From assembly GCF_016583565.1 (NCBI RefSeq), contig NZ_NRRF01000014.1:1-64000 (forward strand): 64,000 bases of DNA. The letters are read 5' to 3'. Under the pieces are notes generated by a model that worked only from the letters and a program-made list of their open reading frames with translations, searched no databases and had not been told where the DNA came from. Source of the DNA: Thiocystis violacea. GTDB taxonomy: Bacteria; Pseudomonadota; Gammaproteobacteria; Chromatiales; Chromatiaceae. Below are positions 14,037-22,013 of this stretch, in pieces (positions within the stretch are counted from its first letter, which is position 1; each line of letters opens with the position of its first letter). The position numbers were made by a program, and so were the translations under genes.

Positions 14037-16223
14037 TCACTTCTGACTGACGGCCGGGGTATCCGTGTTTCCTGCAGCCAGATGCTCGACCACGTCGACG
14101 TTCTGCAACTCGGCCACCCGCTCGGGCGTGTAGCCGAGCATGGCGAAGTCCATGATGCCGTTCGGAGAGTGGCAGTCCTTGCACTCGCGGCCCTTGCCCT
14201 GGATGCCGTGATTGACCATCAGGGTTCCCATCTGACGCATCCAGTGCGGCTCGACGTTGACCAGCTTGCCGTCGACCACGGGATAGATGGTTTTCCAGCC
14301 GGAGGTGATGCCGAAGTAGGACATGAACTCGTCCATCATGTAGAGCTTGAAGGGCTCCTGGTACATGCGCTGGACGATGGGGTCTTGCACGGCCTTGACG
14401 ACGGCGGCCTTGCTGTCGCCCGTTTCGTAGTAGGTCTTGTAGTCGAACGGCAGGATCATGGCGCCGAAGGGCCCCTGATTCGACATGTCTTCAAACATCA
14501 TGGCGTTGAAGAGCTTGAAGGGATAGAGGCGGCTCTCGCCCTGGTTCATGGCGCCTCGCAGATTCTCCTGGATCATCGCCTCGCGCTTGGCGAGCAGCGC
14601 CGGCGGGAGCTGCGAGAGGGGATCCGTGGCGGTGCGAACATAGGTCTCGACGTCGATGTCCGGATACTGCTGTTTCAGCTCGACGGCCTTGGCGCGCACG
14701 GCGGCGATGATCTCCGGATCGTCGATCCGCGCGACCTGCTGCATCAGCGGGTTGTAGACCTCTGAGCCGTTCGGGTTGTTGCCCAGGGCGTTGGCGAGGA
14801 AGGTCCCGTTGCCGTTGAACCAGAGAAAGGTGAAGCCTTTGCCGGGTGCGCCGGAGCGGTAGACGTCGGTCGGCTCCCAGATGCCTTCTTCCGCGTTCCA
14901 GGTCGGATGCACCCAGTCGCGCAGCACGACGTTGTCGGACTCAAGCTTCTCGATATGGCAGGTCTCGCAGGCGAGGCGCTCGATGTGTCCGTTCAGCAGC
15001 ACCTTGTGCTCGGAGTTGTTGTGCGGGGCGCGTGAATGACAGCTCTCGCAGGAGACCTCCTGGCCCGGCAAGTCGTTCGCGACCAGATCCACGCCCTTGC
15101 GTCCGCGTGGGATCTTGTGGCCCTGCGGTCGGTGACAGTCCGTGCATTGCAGCCCGGCGGCGGCGTGCGCGTCGTCCTGCGGACTGAATGGATTGCCGCG
15201 CTTGGCGCCGCGATGGAGGATGCGCTGGTGCTTGTAACCTGACGCCTGGGCGGCCGCGTTGTGCGCATAGGCATCGCCGCCCATGTTGTGCTGATGGCAG
15301 CGCAGGCAGTTCTCGGAGCGGATGGGGCCGACGGTCAGGGCGGCGCGCAGGCTGCGGTCCTGGTCCCAGCGCAGGCCGTGCTCGTCCTTGATGACCACGC
15401 GTTGGTTCATGTCGTAATTGGTCGAGTGGCAGATGAGGCAGTCGATGCCTTCCTTGGCCTCCGCGGGCACGTCGCCGATCGGCATCATCTTCTCGGTGGC
15501 CGGCTGGTAGTTGCCACCGATGTGGCATTGGCCGCAGCCCTCGCTGCGCAACTGCGTCACGCCCGCGGCGGCGTGCTCGGGGCTGGCCTCGATCAACGCG
15601 GCCCAACCGGTCCAGGTGAAACTCCCTGGAATGCCGCAGGCGCGGTCGATCTTGCCGACCGGGATCTTGTGCGGCCCGCTGTTCACGCGGCGTCCGTCAT
15701 AGCCGTAAGTCGAGAAGCCGCCCGATTCGCTCTGGAATTTGAAATGCACCGAATTGACGATGTCGTCGAGCGTGTTGACGGTGGAGACGCTGCCGTCCGG
15801 GTGATCGATCTTGATGGCGGCATGACAGGTCAGGCAGGTCTTTGGCCCCTCGTAGCGGCGGATCCCGGCATCACGGAAATACTTGATGTGCGGGGGCTCG
15901 GCGTCGCGCACCACGGAGTCCGTGCCCATCAGCATCTCGATCTTGACCTGGCGCGCAAAGGCGTCTTGATCGCTTTCCACAATGGCCGCGGCCGTGCGAT
16001 AGCGCGCCTCCTTGGTCAGGTCCTGCGCGAGCCCCTCGAACTCGGCGTTGGTGAGCGGCTTGCTGCTCTCGTAGGTGAGCTGGGCGTTGGTCTTACCGAC
16101 ATAGGCATCGAACACCGGCGGATAGACGAGCTTGTACGCGAGCGTCAGCGTCAGCAGCGCGAGCGCCGCGATCAAGACCCGGCGTTTGGTCGGCGTGGAG
16201 AGCAGATTTTGGAGCGGGTTCAT
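14037..16223 (-). CDS. Octaheme c-type cytochrome, OTR-like, membrane-anchored
   Basis: The 728-residue protein has an N-terminal signal anchor (residues 14-33) and eight CxxCH heme sites, starting at residues 130, 230, 262, 306, 360, 392, 419 and 681. The order of conserved blocks (YEGPKTCLTCH, GCGQCHIGG, IDCLICH, NCLRCH..MGGDA, CTDCH..GHKIPRG, VSCESCH, LACETCHIE) matches the family of octaheme tetrathionate reductase (OTR) from Shewanella, an enzyme that also reduces nitrite and hydroxylamine in vitro. Unlike OTR it has a C-terminal extension of about 290 residues carrying the eighth heme far from the rest. Its substrate is unknown. It is the last gene of an operon with a cytochrome b and a heptaheme cytochrome. 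ATG at 16223 is preferred to the GTG three codons upstream. Confidence 0.9.
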   Translation of the reverse strand: MNPLQNLLSTPTKRRVLIAALALLTLTLAYKLVYPPVFDAYVGKTNAQLTYESSKPLTNAEFEGLAQDLTKEARYRTAAAIVESDQDAFARQVKIEMLMGTDSVVRDAEPPHIKYFRDAGIRRYEGPKTCLTCHAAIKIDHPDGSVSTVNTLDDIVNSVHFKFQSESGGFSTYGYDGRRVNSGPHKIPVGKIDRACGIPGSFTWTGWAALIEASPEHAAAGVTQLRSEGCGQCHIGGNYQPATEKMMPIGDVPAEAKEGIDCLICHSTNYDMNQRVVIKDEHGLRWDQDRSLRAALTVGPIRSENCLRCHQHNMGGDAYAHNAAAQASGYKHQRILHRGAKRGNPFSPQDDAHAAAGLQCTDCHRPQGHKIPRGRKGVDLVANDLPGQEVSCESCHSRAPHNNSEHKVLLNGHIERLACETCHIEKLESDNVVLRDWVHPTWNAEEGIWEPTDVYRSGAPGKGFTFLWFNGNGTFLANALGNNPNGSEVYNPLMQQVARIDDPEIIAAVRAKAVELKQQYPDIDVETYVRTATDPLSQLPPALLAKREAMIQENLRGAMNQGESRLYPFKLFNAMMFEDMSNQGPFGAMILPFDYKTYYETGDSKAAVVKAVQDPIVQRMYQEPFKLYMMDEFMSYFGITSGWKTIYPVVDGKLVNVEPHWMRQMGTLMVNHGIQGKGRECKDCHSPNGIMDFAMLGYTPERVAELQNVDVVEHLAAGNTDTPAVSQK

Positions 16224-16286
16224 GGTCGTCACTCTTGAAGATTCCGACGAAGACAGTCGTCTAAAGCCTCGGGTTGGTGCTGCCGG

Positions 16287-16916
16287 CTAGGCTTCCGGTT
16301 CCTGATGATCATCCCGATGCCATCCGGTCAGCATGGCGCGCATGTTCGTCATCACCGTCTCGCCTGTCGTGATGATGTAAAGGTGAATCAGCAGGAAGAG
16401 TACGAGGAAGTAGGCGATGCTGAGATGCAACATCGCGACCACCCACACACTCCCGATGCCGAGCAGCGTCTCCGGCAGGTAGACGGAGAAGAGGAAGGCC
16501 CAGCCGCTGAGGATGAGTAGCGGCATCAGCACATACATGACGCCGATATAGGTGACCTGCTGCAGGGTATTGAGCTTGGCCTCCGCGCTTGGATGGAAGG
16601 GATGCGGCGCGTTCTTGAAGATGCCGTAGCCGTAGTAAATGCTCTGCGTCATCAGGCGCTGGACGAATCCATGCAGCCGAACCCGATAGTGGCGGCCATT
16701 GTCCGAGACCAGATTGCCGACGATGAAGCCGATCCAGCCAATCGTGAGTAGGATGCCGGCGGTATTGTGGATCAGAATCGCGCTCTGGAAGTCCAGCAGC
16801 CAGCCGGCGCCGTTGAAGTGCATGCTCGCGCCGGAGAAGATGAGCACCAGAAAGAGCAGGGCGTTGATCCAATGCCAGGTGCGCACCCAGCCTGAATAGA
16901 GATAGAGCGCACTCAT
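16287..16916 (-). CDS. Membrane cytochrome b (thiosulfate reductase gamma-like)
   Basis: The 209-residue protein has four transmembrane helices and resembles the cytochrome b561 / PhsC-type membrane subunits that bind two b hemes and exchange electrons with quinone. His15, His50, His164 and His178 lie in helices at positions suitable for heme ligation. It lies between a heptaheme and an octaheme cytochrome c gene and overlaps the former by ATGA, so it is most likely the quinol-oxidising membrane unit feeding (or draining) those periplasmic cytochromes. GGAGAA lies upstream of the start. Direction of electron flow cannot be told from sequence. Confidence 0.9.
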   Translation of the reverse strand: MSALYLYSGWVRTWHWINALLFLVLIFSGASMHFNGAGWLLDFQSAILIHNTAGILLTIGWIGFIVGNLVSDNGRHYRVRLHGFVQRLMTQSIYYGYGIFKNAPHPFHPSAEAKLNTLQQVTYIGVMYVLMPLLILSGWAFLFSVYLPETLLGIGSVWVVAMLHLSIAYFLVLFLLIHLYIITTGETVMTNMRAMLTGWHRDDHQEPEA

Positions 16917-17980
16917 GTCCGATTCTCCTTCGAGCGGCGATAAGCCCGATAACGCCCGTAGCCGTGGGCACCGAGTCCGAGCAGCGTGATGGCGATGATG
17001 GCCAGCGCCGAGCGGTCGATCAGCGGGCTGCGGCTCATGCCGACGACATAGGCCTCATTGAACACAGCCTTCGAGATCCAGCCTTTGTTGGCCAGATCTG
17101 TCTCAGACCTGTACTGGTAGAGTCGGTTCAGGAGCTGCGGTGCCTTGGAGTGGCACTTGACGCAGTCGCGATTGCTGTCCTTCCCCGCGAGGATCCGGTG
17201 CGAGACGGCCTGGCCGTCCTCCGACAGGGGCGTGTGGCAGTCCAGGCAGCGCACGGCCTCGCGGTGCTTCTCGGGTTTGGGCAGCCAGGTATGCGGGTCG
17301 CGCAGCGGGTCTTGGATCTCGGCGTGACAGGAGAGGCAGATCCCATTGTCCTGGCGCACGATCTGGGCGATCTCCTCGCCAATCTCCGAGTTGCGGAAGG
17401 CATGGGGGTCATGACAGCTGTGACAGCTGAAGCCCGCGACCTCGGGTGCGTCCGAGGTGACATGGATGCTGTGCTTGAATTCCTCGTCGATGGTCTTGAA
17501 GCGGTAGACCCGCTCCGCCGCGTCGTCGTGCTCCTCGTGGCAGCCGACACAGGCCAGTGTCTCGCCTTTCAGGCGCTCGGGATGCGGATATTGGCCGAAA
17601 TCGCTGTCGTGACAGTCGGAGCAGGCAAGCTCGCCGTGCACCGAGTGGGAGAGCGCCTGGGGGGCGATCGCGAGATCGACGATCTCGCCGTTTTCCGGGT
17701 TGCGGTAGGCGAGGGTCGCCATCTGGTGACAGCGCAGGCAGTTCCTGTTCTCGCTGGATCGGCTTTCGGCTGATCGAGTCTCCGCTGACGGTGTCTCCGC
17801 CGATGGTGTCTCGGCGGCCTGGCTCGCGGATGCCTGGCTGGGGCCGACATCGGTCTCGGCGCAAGCCGTGCCTGTGCCGGCCATGCCCGAGAAGAGCAGG
17901 ATCCACCCCATGGCCAGCGCTGGCGCTGACCATGGCGCTCTCGGCCACTTGGCTCCAGGATGAGTATCGCGGTCGTTCAT
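16913..17980 (-). CDS. Heptaheme c-type cytochrome with C-terminal membrane helix
   Basis: The 355-residue protein carries a signal sequence (to about residue 41), a linker of SAET-type repeats, and seven CxxCH sites starting at residues 81, 120, 144, 186, 215, 245 and 273. A transmembrane helix near residues 324-338 tethers it to the membrane from the periplasmic side. The spacing of hemes resembles the NrfB/cytochrome c3-like doubled-CxxCH families. It heads the operon and likely relays electrons between the downstream cytochrome b and octaheme cytochrome. The start at 17980 is chosen for AGAGGGG just upstream; an ATG five codons earlier lacks a site. Confidence 0.9.
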   Translation of the reverse strand: MNDRDTHPGAKWPRAPWSAPALAMGWILLFSGMAGTGTACAETDVGPSQASASQAAETPSAETPSAETRSAESRSSENRNCLRCHQMATLAYRNPENGEIVDLAIAPQALSHSVHGELACSDCHDSDFGQYPHPERLKGETLACVGCHEEHDDAAERVYRFKTIDEEFKHSIHVTSDAPEVAGFSCHSCHDPHAFRNSEIGEEIAQIVRQDNGICLSCHAEIQDPLRDPHTWLPKPEKHREAVRCLDCHTPLSEDGQAVSHRILAGKDSNRDCVKCHSKAPQLLNRLYQYRSETDLANKGWISKAVFNEAYVVGMSRSPLIDRSALAIIAITLLGLGAHGYGRYRAYRRSKENRT

Positions 17981-18511
17981 AACCCCTCTTCGCATAGCGC
18001 GTGCTCTCTGGTCCGGGGTCCGTCCGCGGCACCCCTTTCAGGCGTTGGTGCTGACAGTGGCTCTGCGGCCCGCACCGTCCCTCACCCTCTCCACCGGCGG
18101 ATGCCAGCGGCGCTCCTTGAGTAAGGCTGGGCCGCATTTGGTGCGATTGGCGTGAAATTGGTCACAAAATAGCGCTTTCCATCGGCGGATACGGACTCTT
18201 CGTTCTTTACTTGATGCAAGCCAAGACTTGAGCGCTTGAGGTTGGACAAGCGTCGGAAGACGGCCTATAAGAATCTTAGTAGAAACTAATATTATTGGGT
18301 TGCAATTGATCGATTGATAAAGACGCGTTTGGATCCCTGCATTGAGCCAAGACTGCTGTAACGCTCGATCAAGGGATATGTCGTTCCGGCCGCCTGTCGC
18401 CATGACACATCTCAACCCGTGCTTCAGCATTGCCAATCGGAGAACGCCGACTGACTCGATGATGGATCCAAGCGCTGCGTGATTCTGGCGGTCGTCTTGG
18501 AGGCAGTTCAG
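17981..18511. promoter_or_regulatory. Divergent promoter region: cytochrome operon / hyb operon
   Basis: Two operons for membrane redox enzymes diverge from this 531-base region, which contains no believable gene. Its centre (about 18240-18320) is clearly more AT-rich than its surroundings, as expected for promoters, and holds a short inverted repeat (ttagt-agaa-actaa) followed by ttgatcgattgat. No perfect FNR or CRP box is present. GGAGG lies about eight bases before hybO. Confidence 0.5.
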
Positions 18512-19711
18512 ATGAGAGAGCAGGCACAGCATCTACCCGACACGGAGATCGGTCCCTACCTGTCGAGTCAGCTTGAAATCCACGGCGTCAGCCGGCGCCG
18601 CTTCCTGAAATTCGCCCTGGCCATCACTGCGGCCATGGGTCTCCCGTTTGGCATGTCCCGCGAGGTTCTGGCTGCACTCGAACAGTCGCAGCGGCGCCCC
18701 GCCGTCATCTGGCTGCATTTCCAGGAATGCACCGGCTGCACCGAGTCATTGCTGCGGGCGACCCATCCCACGGTCGAGTCTCTGATCCTCGACCTCATCT
18801 CCCTGGATTATTCCGAAACCCTGCTGGCGGCCGCTGGTCATCAGGCCGAGCAGGCGCTGGCGGATTCCATCGCGGAGAACCGGGGCAACTTCATCCTGGT
18901 CGTCGAGGGCTCGGTGCCCATGCGCGACGGTGGCATCTACTGCAAGGTCGCGCGCAAGACGCCGCAGCAAATGCTGCACGAGATCGCCCCGCAGGCCGCG
19001 GCGGTGGTCGCCATCGGCTCCTGCGCCTCCTGGGGAGGGGTACAGAGCGCCGCGCCGAATCCGACCGAGGCCGTCGGTATCCCGGAGGCCCTGCTGCGCG
19101 AGGGCATCACCAAGGCCGATGGCAGCGCCTTGCCGGTGATCACGCTCCCGGGCTGCCCCGCCTCGCCCTACAACCTGCTCTCGACCGTCCTCTACTACCT
19201 CACTCTCAAGCAGTTGCCGGAGCTGGATGCCAAGGGTCGCCCGCTGTTCGCCTACGGGCGTCTCATCCACGAGAACTGCGAGCGTCGTCCGCACTTCGAC
19301 GCCGGGCGTTTTGCCGAGGAGTTTGGCGACGCGGGTCATCGTCAGGGCTGGTGTCTCTACAAGCTGGGCTGCAAGGGACCCGAGACCTACGCCAACTGTC
19401 CAGCGATCGAGTTCGGCGACGTCGGCGCGAACACCTGGCCGGTGGGTATCGGGCATCCCTGCTTCGGCTGTGCCGAGCAGGGCGTCGGTTTCCACAAGGC
19501 GCTGCACGACCAGGCCGACGTGAAATCGGTGACGCCGCCGGCCTTCTTCCCACAGATCTTCGCCGAGCATCCGGGCGGCGCCAGCCTCGCTGGGGCGGCC
19601 CTGGCAGGCGCGATCGGCGGTGGCGCAACTGTCTACGCGGTCAATGCCAGCAGCAAGCTCAAGGACACGAAGGCGGCATCGCGCGCCGAAGTCGAGTCGG
19701 AGTCGAGGTGA
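18512..19711 (+). CDS. hybO: [NiFe] hydrogenase 2 small subunit
   Basis: The 399-residue small subunit carries a Tat signal (SRRRFLK at residues 27-33) and iron-sulfur ligands starting at ECTGCTES and continuing through GSCASWGG, PGCPASP, ENCERR, GWCLYKLGCKG and HPCFGCAEQ. A hydrophobic C-terminal segment (ASLAGAALAGAIGGG) can anchor it. It starts an operon in the E. coli hydrogenase-2 order hybO-hybA-hybB-hybC-hybD, group 1c of the hydrogenases, usually a quinone-linked H2 uptake enzyme that can run in reverse. The start at 18512 is preferred to an upstream in-frame codon because GGAGG lies eight bases before it. Confidence 0.96.
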   Translation: MREQAQHLPDTEIGPYLSSQLEIHGVSRRRFLKFALAITAAMGLPFGMSREVLAALEQSQRRPAVIWLHFQECTGCTESLLRATHPTVESLILDLISLDYSETLLAAAGHQAEQALADSIAENRGNFILVVEGSVPMRDGGIYCKVARKTPQQMLHEIAPQAAAVVAIGSCASWGGVQSAAPNPTEAVGIPEALLREGITKADGSALPVITLPGCPASPYNLLSTVLYYLTLKQLPELDAKGRPLFAYGRLIHENCERRPHFDAGRFAEEFGDAGHRQGWCLYKLGCKGPETYANCPAIEFGDVGANTWPVGIGHPCFGCAEQGVGFHKALHDQADVKSVTPPAFFPQIFAEHPGGASLAGAALAGAIGGGATVYAVNASSKLKDTKAASRAEVESESR

Positions 19712-19714
19712 GCC

Positions 19715-20740
19715 ATGAAGATCGATCGTCGTGATTTTTGCAAGGTCGTGCTCGCTGGCGCCGCGACGGCACTGAGCGGCACAACGGCGCAGGCGCGTCC
19801 CCCGAAGACCCTGCCGCCCGGCGCCGTGGGCATCCTCTACGACGCCACCCTCTGCATCGGCTGCAAGGCGTGCGAGGTTGGCTGCAAGGAAGCCAACGAC
19901 ATGCCCATGGACCATACCTCTTGCGTGGAACAGGCGCATGGCGTGAGCGGCGTCTGGGACGCCCCGGATGACCTCAACAGCCGGACCATGAACAAGATTA
20001 AGGCCTACGCCCAGGGAACGGCCAAGGTCAAGGATCGGCCGCACGATGGCTACAGCTTCATCAAACGGGCCTGCATGCACTGCGTGGATCCGGACTGCGT
20101 CTCGGCCTGTCCGGTCAGCGCCCTGACCAAGGATCCGGTCACGGGTATCGTGCAATACGACCCCGACGCCTGTATCGGCTGCCGCTATTGCCAGCTGGCC
20201 TGTCCCTTCAACATTCCCAAGTTCGAGTACGACAAGACCTTCCCCAAGATCGTCAAGTGCCAGATGTGCGCGCACCTCCAGGCGGAAGGCGGGATCCCCG
20301 CCTGCTGCGACGCCTGCCCGACCGGCGCGAGCCTCTTTGGGAACGTGCCCGATCTGCTGGAGGAGGCGCGTCGCCGCCTGGCCTTCCAGCCGGGCGAGCG
20401 TCAGTCCTATCCCATCCACCGTCTGGACGGCGGTGAGACGCGGATGGCCGAGGTCCGTGGCTACTATCCGAAGGTCTATGGCGAGACCGAGACGGGCGGC
20501 ACCCAGTACCTGATGATGGCGGGCGTGCCCTTCGAGGATCTCGGGATGCCGGCGCTGGGAAGCGATTCGCGCGCGCGGCTGTCCGAGACCATCCAGCATG
20601 GGCTCTATCAGGGCATGGTCGGACCTTCGCTGCTCCTGGGCGGCCTGGTCTATTCGGTCTACCAGCACACCAGGGAGGAGCGCGAGGACCCGCCGGAATC
20701 ACCCGAGGTGAAGACGCGGGAGGAGGACCACCATGAATGA
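19715..20740 (+). CDS. hybA: HybA-like ferredoxin subunit of hydrogenase 2
   Basis: The 341-residue protein has a Tat signal (DRRDFCKVVLAG) and four [4Fe-4S] cysteine clusters in the usual HybA/DmsB arrangement: CIGCKACEVGC, CMHCVDPDCVSAC, CIGCRYCQLAC, and CQMC with CCDAC. A hydrophobic stretch near the end (GPSLLLGGLVYSVY) resembles the membrane tail of HybA. In the periplasm it wires the HybO-HybC dimer to the membrane protein HybB. It starts three bases after hybO and overlaps hybB by eight bases. All ligand cysteines are present. Confidence 0.96.
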   Translation: MKIDRRDFCKVVLAGAATALSGTTAQARPPKTLPPGAVGILYDATLCIGCKACEVGCKEANDMPMDHTSCVEQAHGVSGVWDAPDDLNSRTMNKIKAYAQGTAKVKDRPHDGYSFIKRACMHCVDPDCVSACPVSALTKDPVTGIVQYDPDACIGCRYCQLACPFNIPKFEYDKTFPKIVKCQMCAHLQAEGGIPACCDACPTGASLFGNVPDLLEEARRRLAFQPGERQSYPIHRLDGGETRMAEVRGYYPKVYGETETGGTQYLMMAGVPFEDLGMPALGSDSRARLSETIQHGLYQGMVGPSLLLGGLVYSVYQHTREEREDPPESPEVKTREEDHHE

Positions 20741-21866
20741 AGTCTATCGTCCGGTCGGTGGCAAGCTGCTCACCCGGCAGTTCTATTTCCTGGCCGGTCT
20801 GGCCTTGATCGCCGCCTATTTCATCGTCCGTCGCTTCATCTTCGGCATCGGCGATGTGTCGAACCTCAACGACGGCTATCCCTGGGGACTCTGGATCACC
20901 TATGACGTGGTCACGGGCACGGCGATCGCCTGCGGCGGCTATGCCATGGCCGTGGCTGTCTACGTCTTCAACAAGGGGCAGTTCCATCCCATGGTGCGGG
21001 CGGCGCTCCTGACCAGCGTCTTCGGCTACACCCTGGCGGGCGCCTCCATCGTCGTCGACGTCGGCCGCTACTGGCAGCTCTACAACGTCTTCCTGCCGCA
21101 GCACGTCAACCTCAACTCCGTGATGCTGGAGGTGGCGCTCTGCGTGACCCTCTATACGCTGGTGCTGTGGATCGAGTTCTCGCCGGCGATCCTGGAGGCG
21201 ATGAAGGCCAACCGCGTCCTGCGCATGCTGCGGCATGTGCTGTTCTTCTTCATCGGGGTGGGCATCCTGCTGCCGACCATGCACCAGTCCTCGCTCGGCT
21301 CGCTGCTGATCATCGCCGGGCACAAGGTCCATCCGCTCTGGCAGAGCAACATCATCCCGCTGCTCTTCCTCATCACGGCCATCACCATGGGCTATGGCAT
21401 GGTGGTCTTCGAATCGCTCTACGCCTCGGTCAATCTGGGCCGCAAGCTGGAGACGGAGCTGCTGGCCAAGGTCGCGGGGGTCATCCCCTGGCTGCTGATC
21501 GCCTATCTGGTGCTGCGCATCGGCGACCTGGTGCTGACGGGGGATATTGCTGCCCTAGCCGAGCCCGGAAAGGCGCCCATCCTGTTCGCCGCCGAGATGG
21601 CGCTTTTCGTCTACGCCATCCTGAGCCTGCTCGGCAAAGAACGACGGATGCATCCGCGGCATCTCTTCTGGAGCGCGCTCGCGGTGGTCCTGGCCGGGGC
21701 GCTCTACCGGTTCGACGCCTTCATGATCGCCTACAACCCAGGACCCGGTTGGCACTACTTCCCGGCGGTCGGGGAGACGATGATCACCCTGGGGATCGTG
21801 GCGATCGAGGTCATGGCGTACCTCTTTTTCGTGAAGAAGACGCCGGTATTGAACGTGGAGCAGTGA
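20733..21866 (+). CDS. hybB: HybB, NrfD-family quinone-interacting membrane subunit
   Basis: The 377-residue protein is polytopic with about ten transmembrane helices and belongs to the NrfD/PsrC/HybB family of heme-free quinone-reactive membrane subunits. Typical segments are GYPWGLWITYDVVTGTAIACGGYAMA near residue 50 and MHQSSLGSLL near residue 185. In E. coli hydrogenase 2 HybB couples H2 turnover to quinone and probably to proton movement. It overlaps hybA, which fixes the reading frame. It is followed by an inverted-repeat element before hybC. Confidence 0.96.
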   Translation: MNEVYRPVGGKLLTRQFYFLAGLALIAAYFIVRRFIFGIGDVSNLNDGYPWGLWITYDVVTGTAIACGGYAMAVAVYVFNKGQFHPMVRAALLTSVFGYTLAGASIVVDVGRYWQLYNVFLPQHVNLNSVMLEVALCVTLYTLVLWIEFSPAILEAMKANRVLRMLRHVLFFFIGVGILLPTMHQSSLGSLLIIAGHKVHPLWQSNIIPLLFLITAITMGYGMVVFESLYASVNLGRKLETELLAKVAGVIPWLLIAYLVLRIGDLVLTGDIAALAEPGKAPILFAAEMALFVYAILSLLGKERRMHPRHLFWSALAVVLAGALYRFDAFMIAYNPGPGWHYFPAVGETMITLGIVAIEVMAYLFFVKKTPVLNVEQ

Positions 21867-21876
21867 GAGGGAGTCC

Positions 21877-21949
21877 GTGGGAGCGGCGCCCCGCCGCGAC
21901 GAGGCGGACCACAAGCGCCTGAGCCGTCGCGCCGGGGCGGCGCTCCCAC
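21877..21949. repeat. Intergenic inverted repeat, copy 2
   Basis: Arms at 21877-21900 and 21926-21949 match those of the copy at 5459-5528, around a different 25-base centre. It lies inside the hyb operon between hybB and hybC, where the long hairpin could alter mRNA stability or the ratio of membrane to catalytic subunits. Confidence 0.9.
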
Positions 21950-22013
21950 CTCCCGCCTGCCGCCAAGCTCCTGATGGGCTTGGGGCAATCCTCTACTTAG
22001 CGGAGCAAGTGCA

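Noticed and set aside
18290-18325. FNR box upstream of hybO (ttgatcgattgat)
   Set aside because: The half-sites do not form TTGAT-N4-ATCAA; it has two direct-like halves instead of a palindrome.
18038-18532. Possible 164-residue minus-strand protein in the divergent promoter region
   Set aside because: Its start lies inside hybO, composition is unlike a folded protein and the region is AT-rich regulatory DNA.
18746-20668. Long minus-strand frame opposite hybO-hybA
   Set aside because: It runs across two genes with conserved Fe-S motifs on the other strand and shows no protein-like features.
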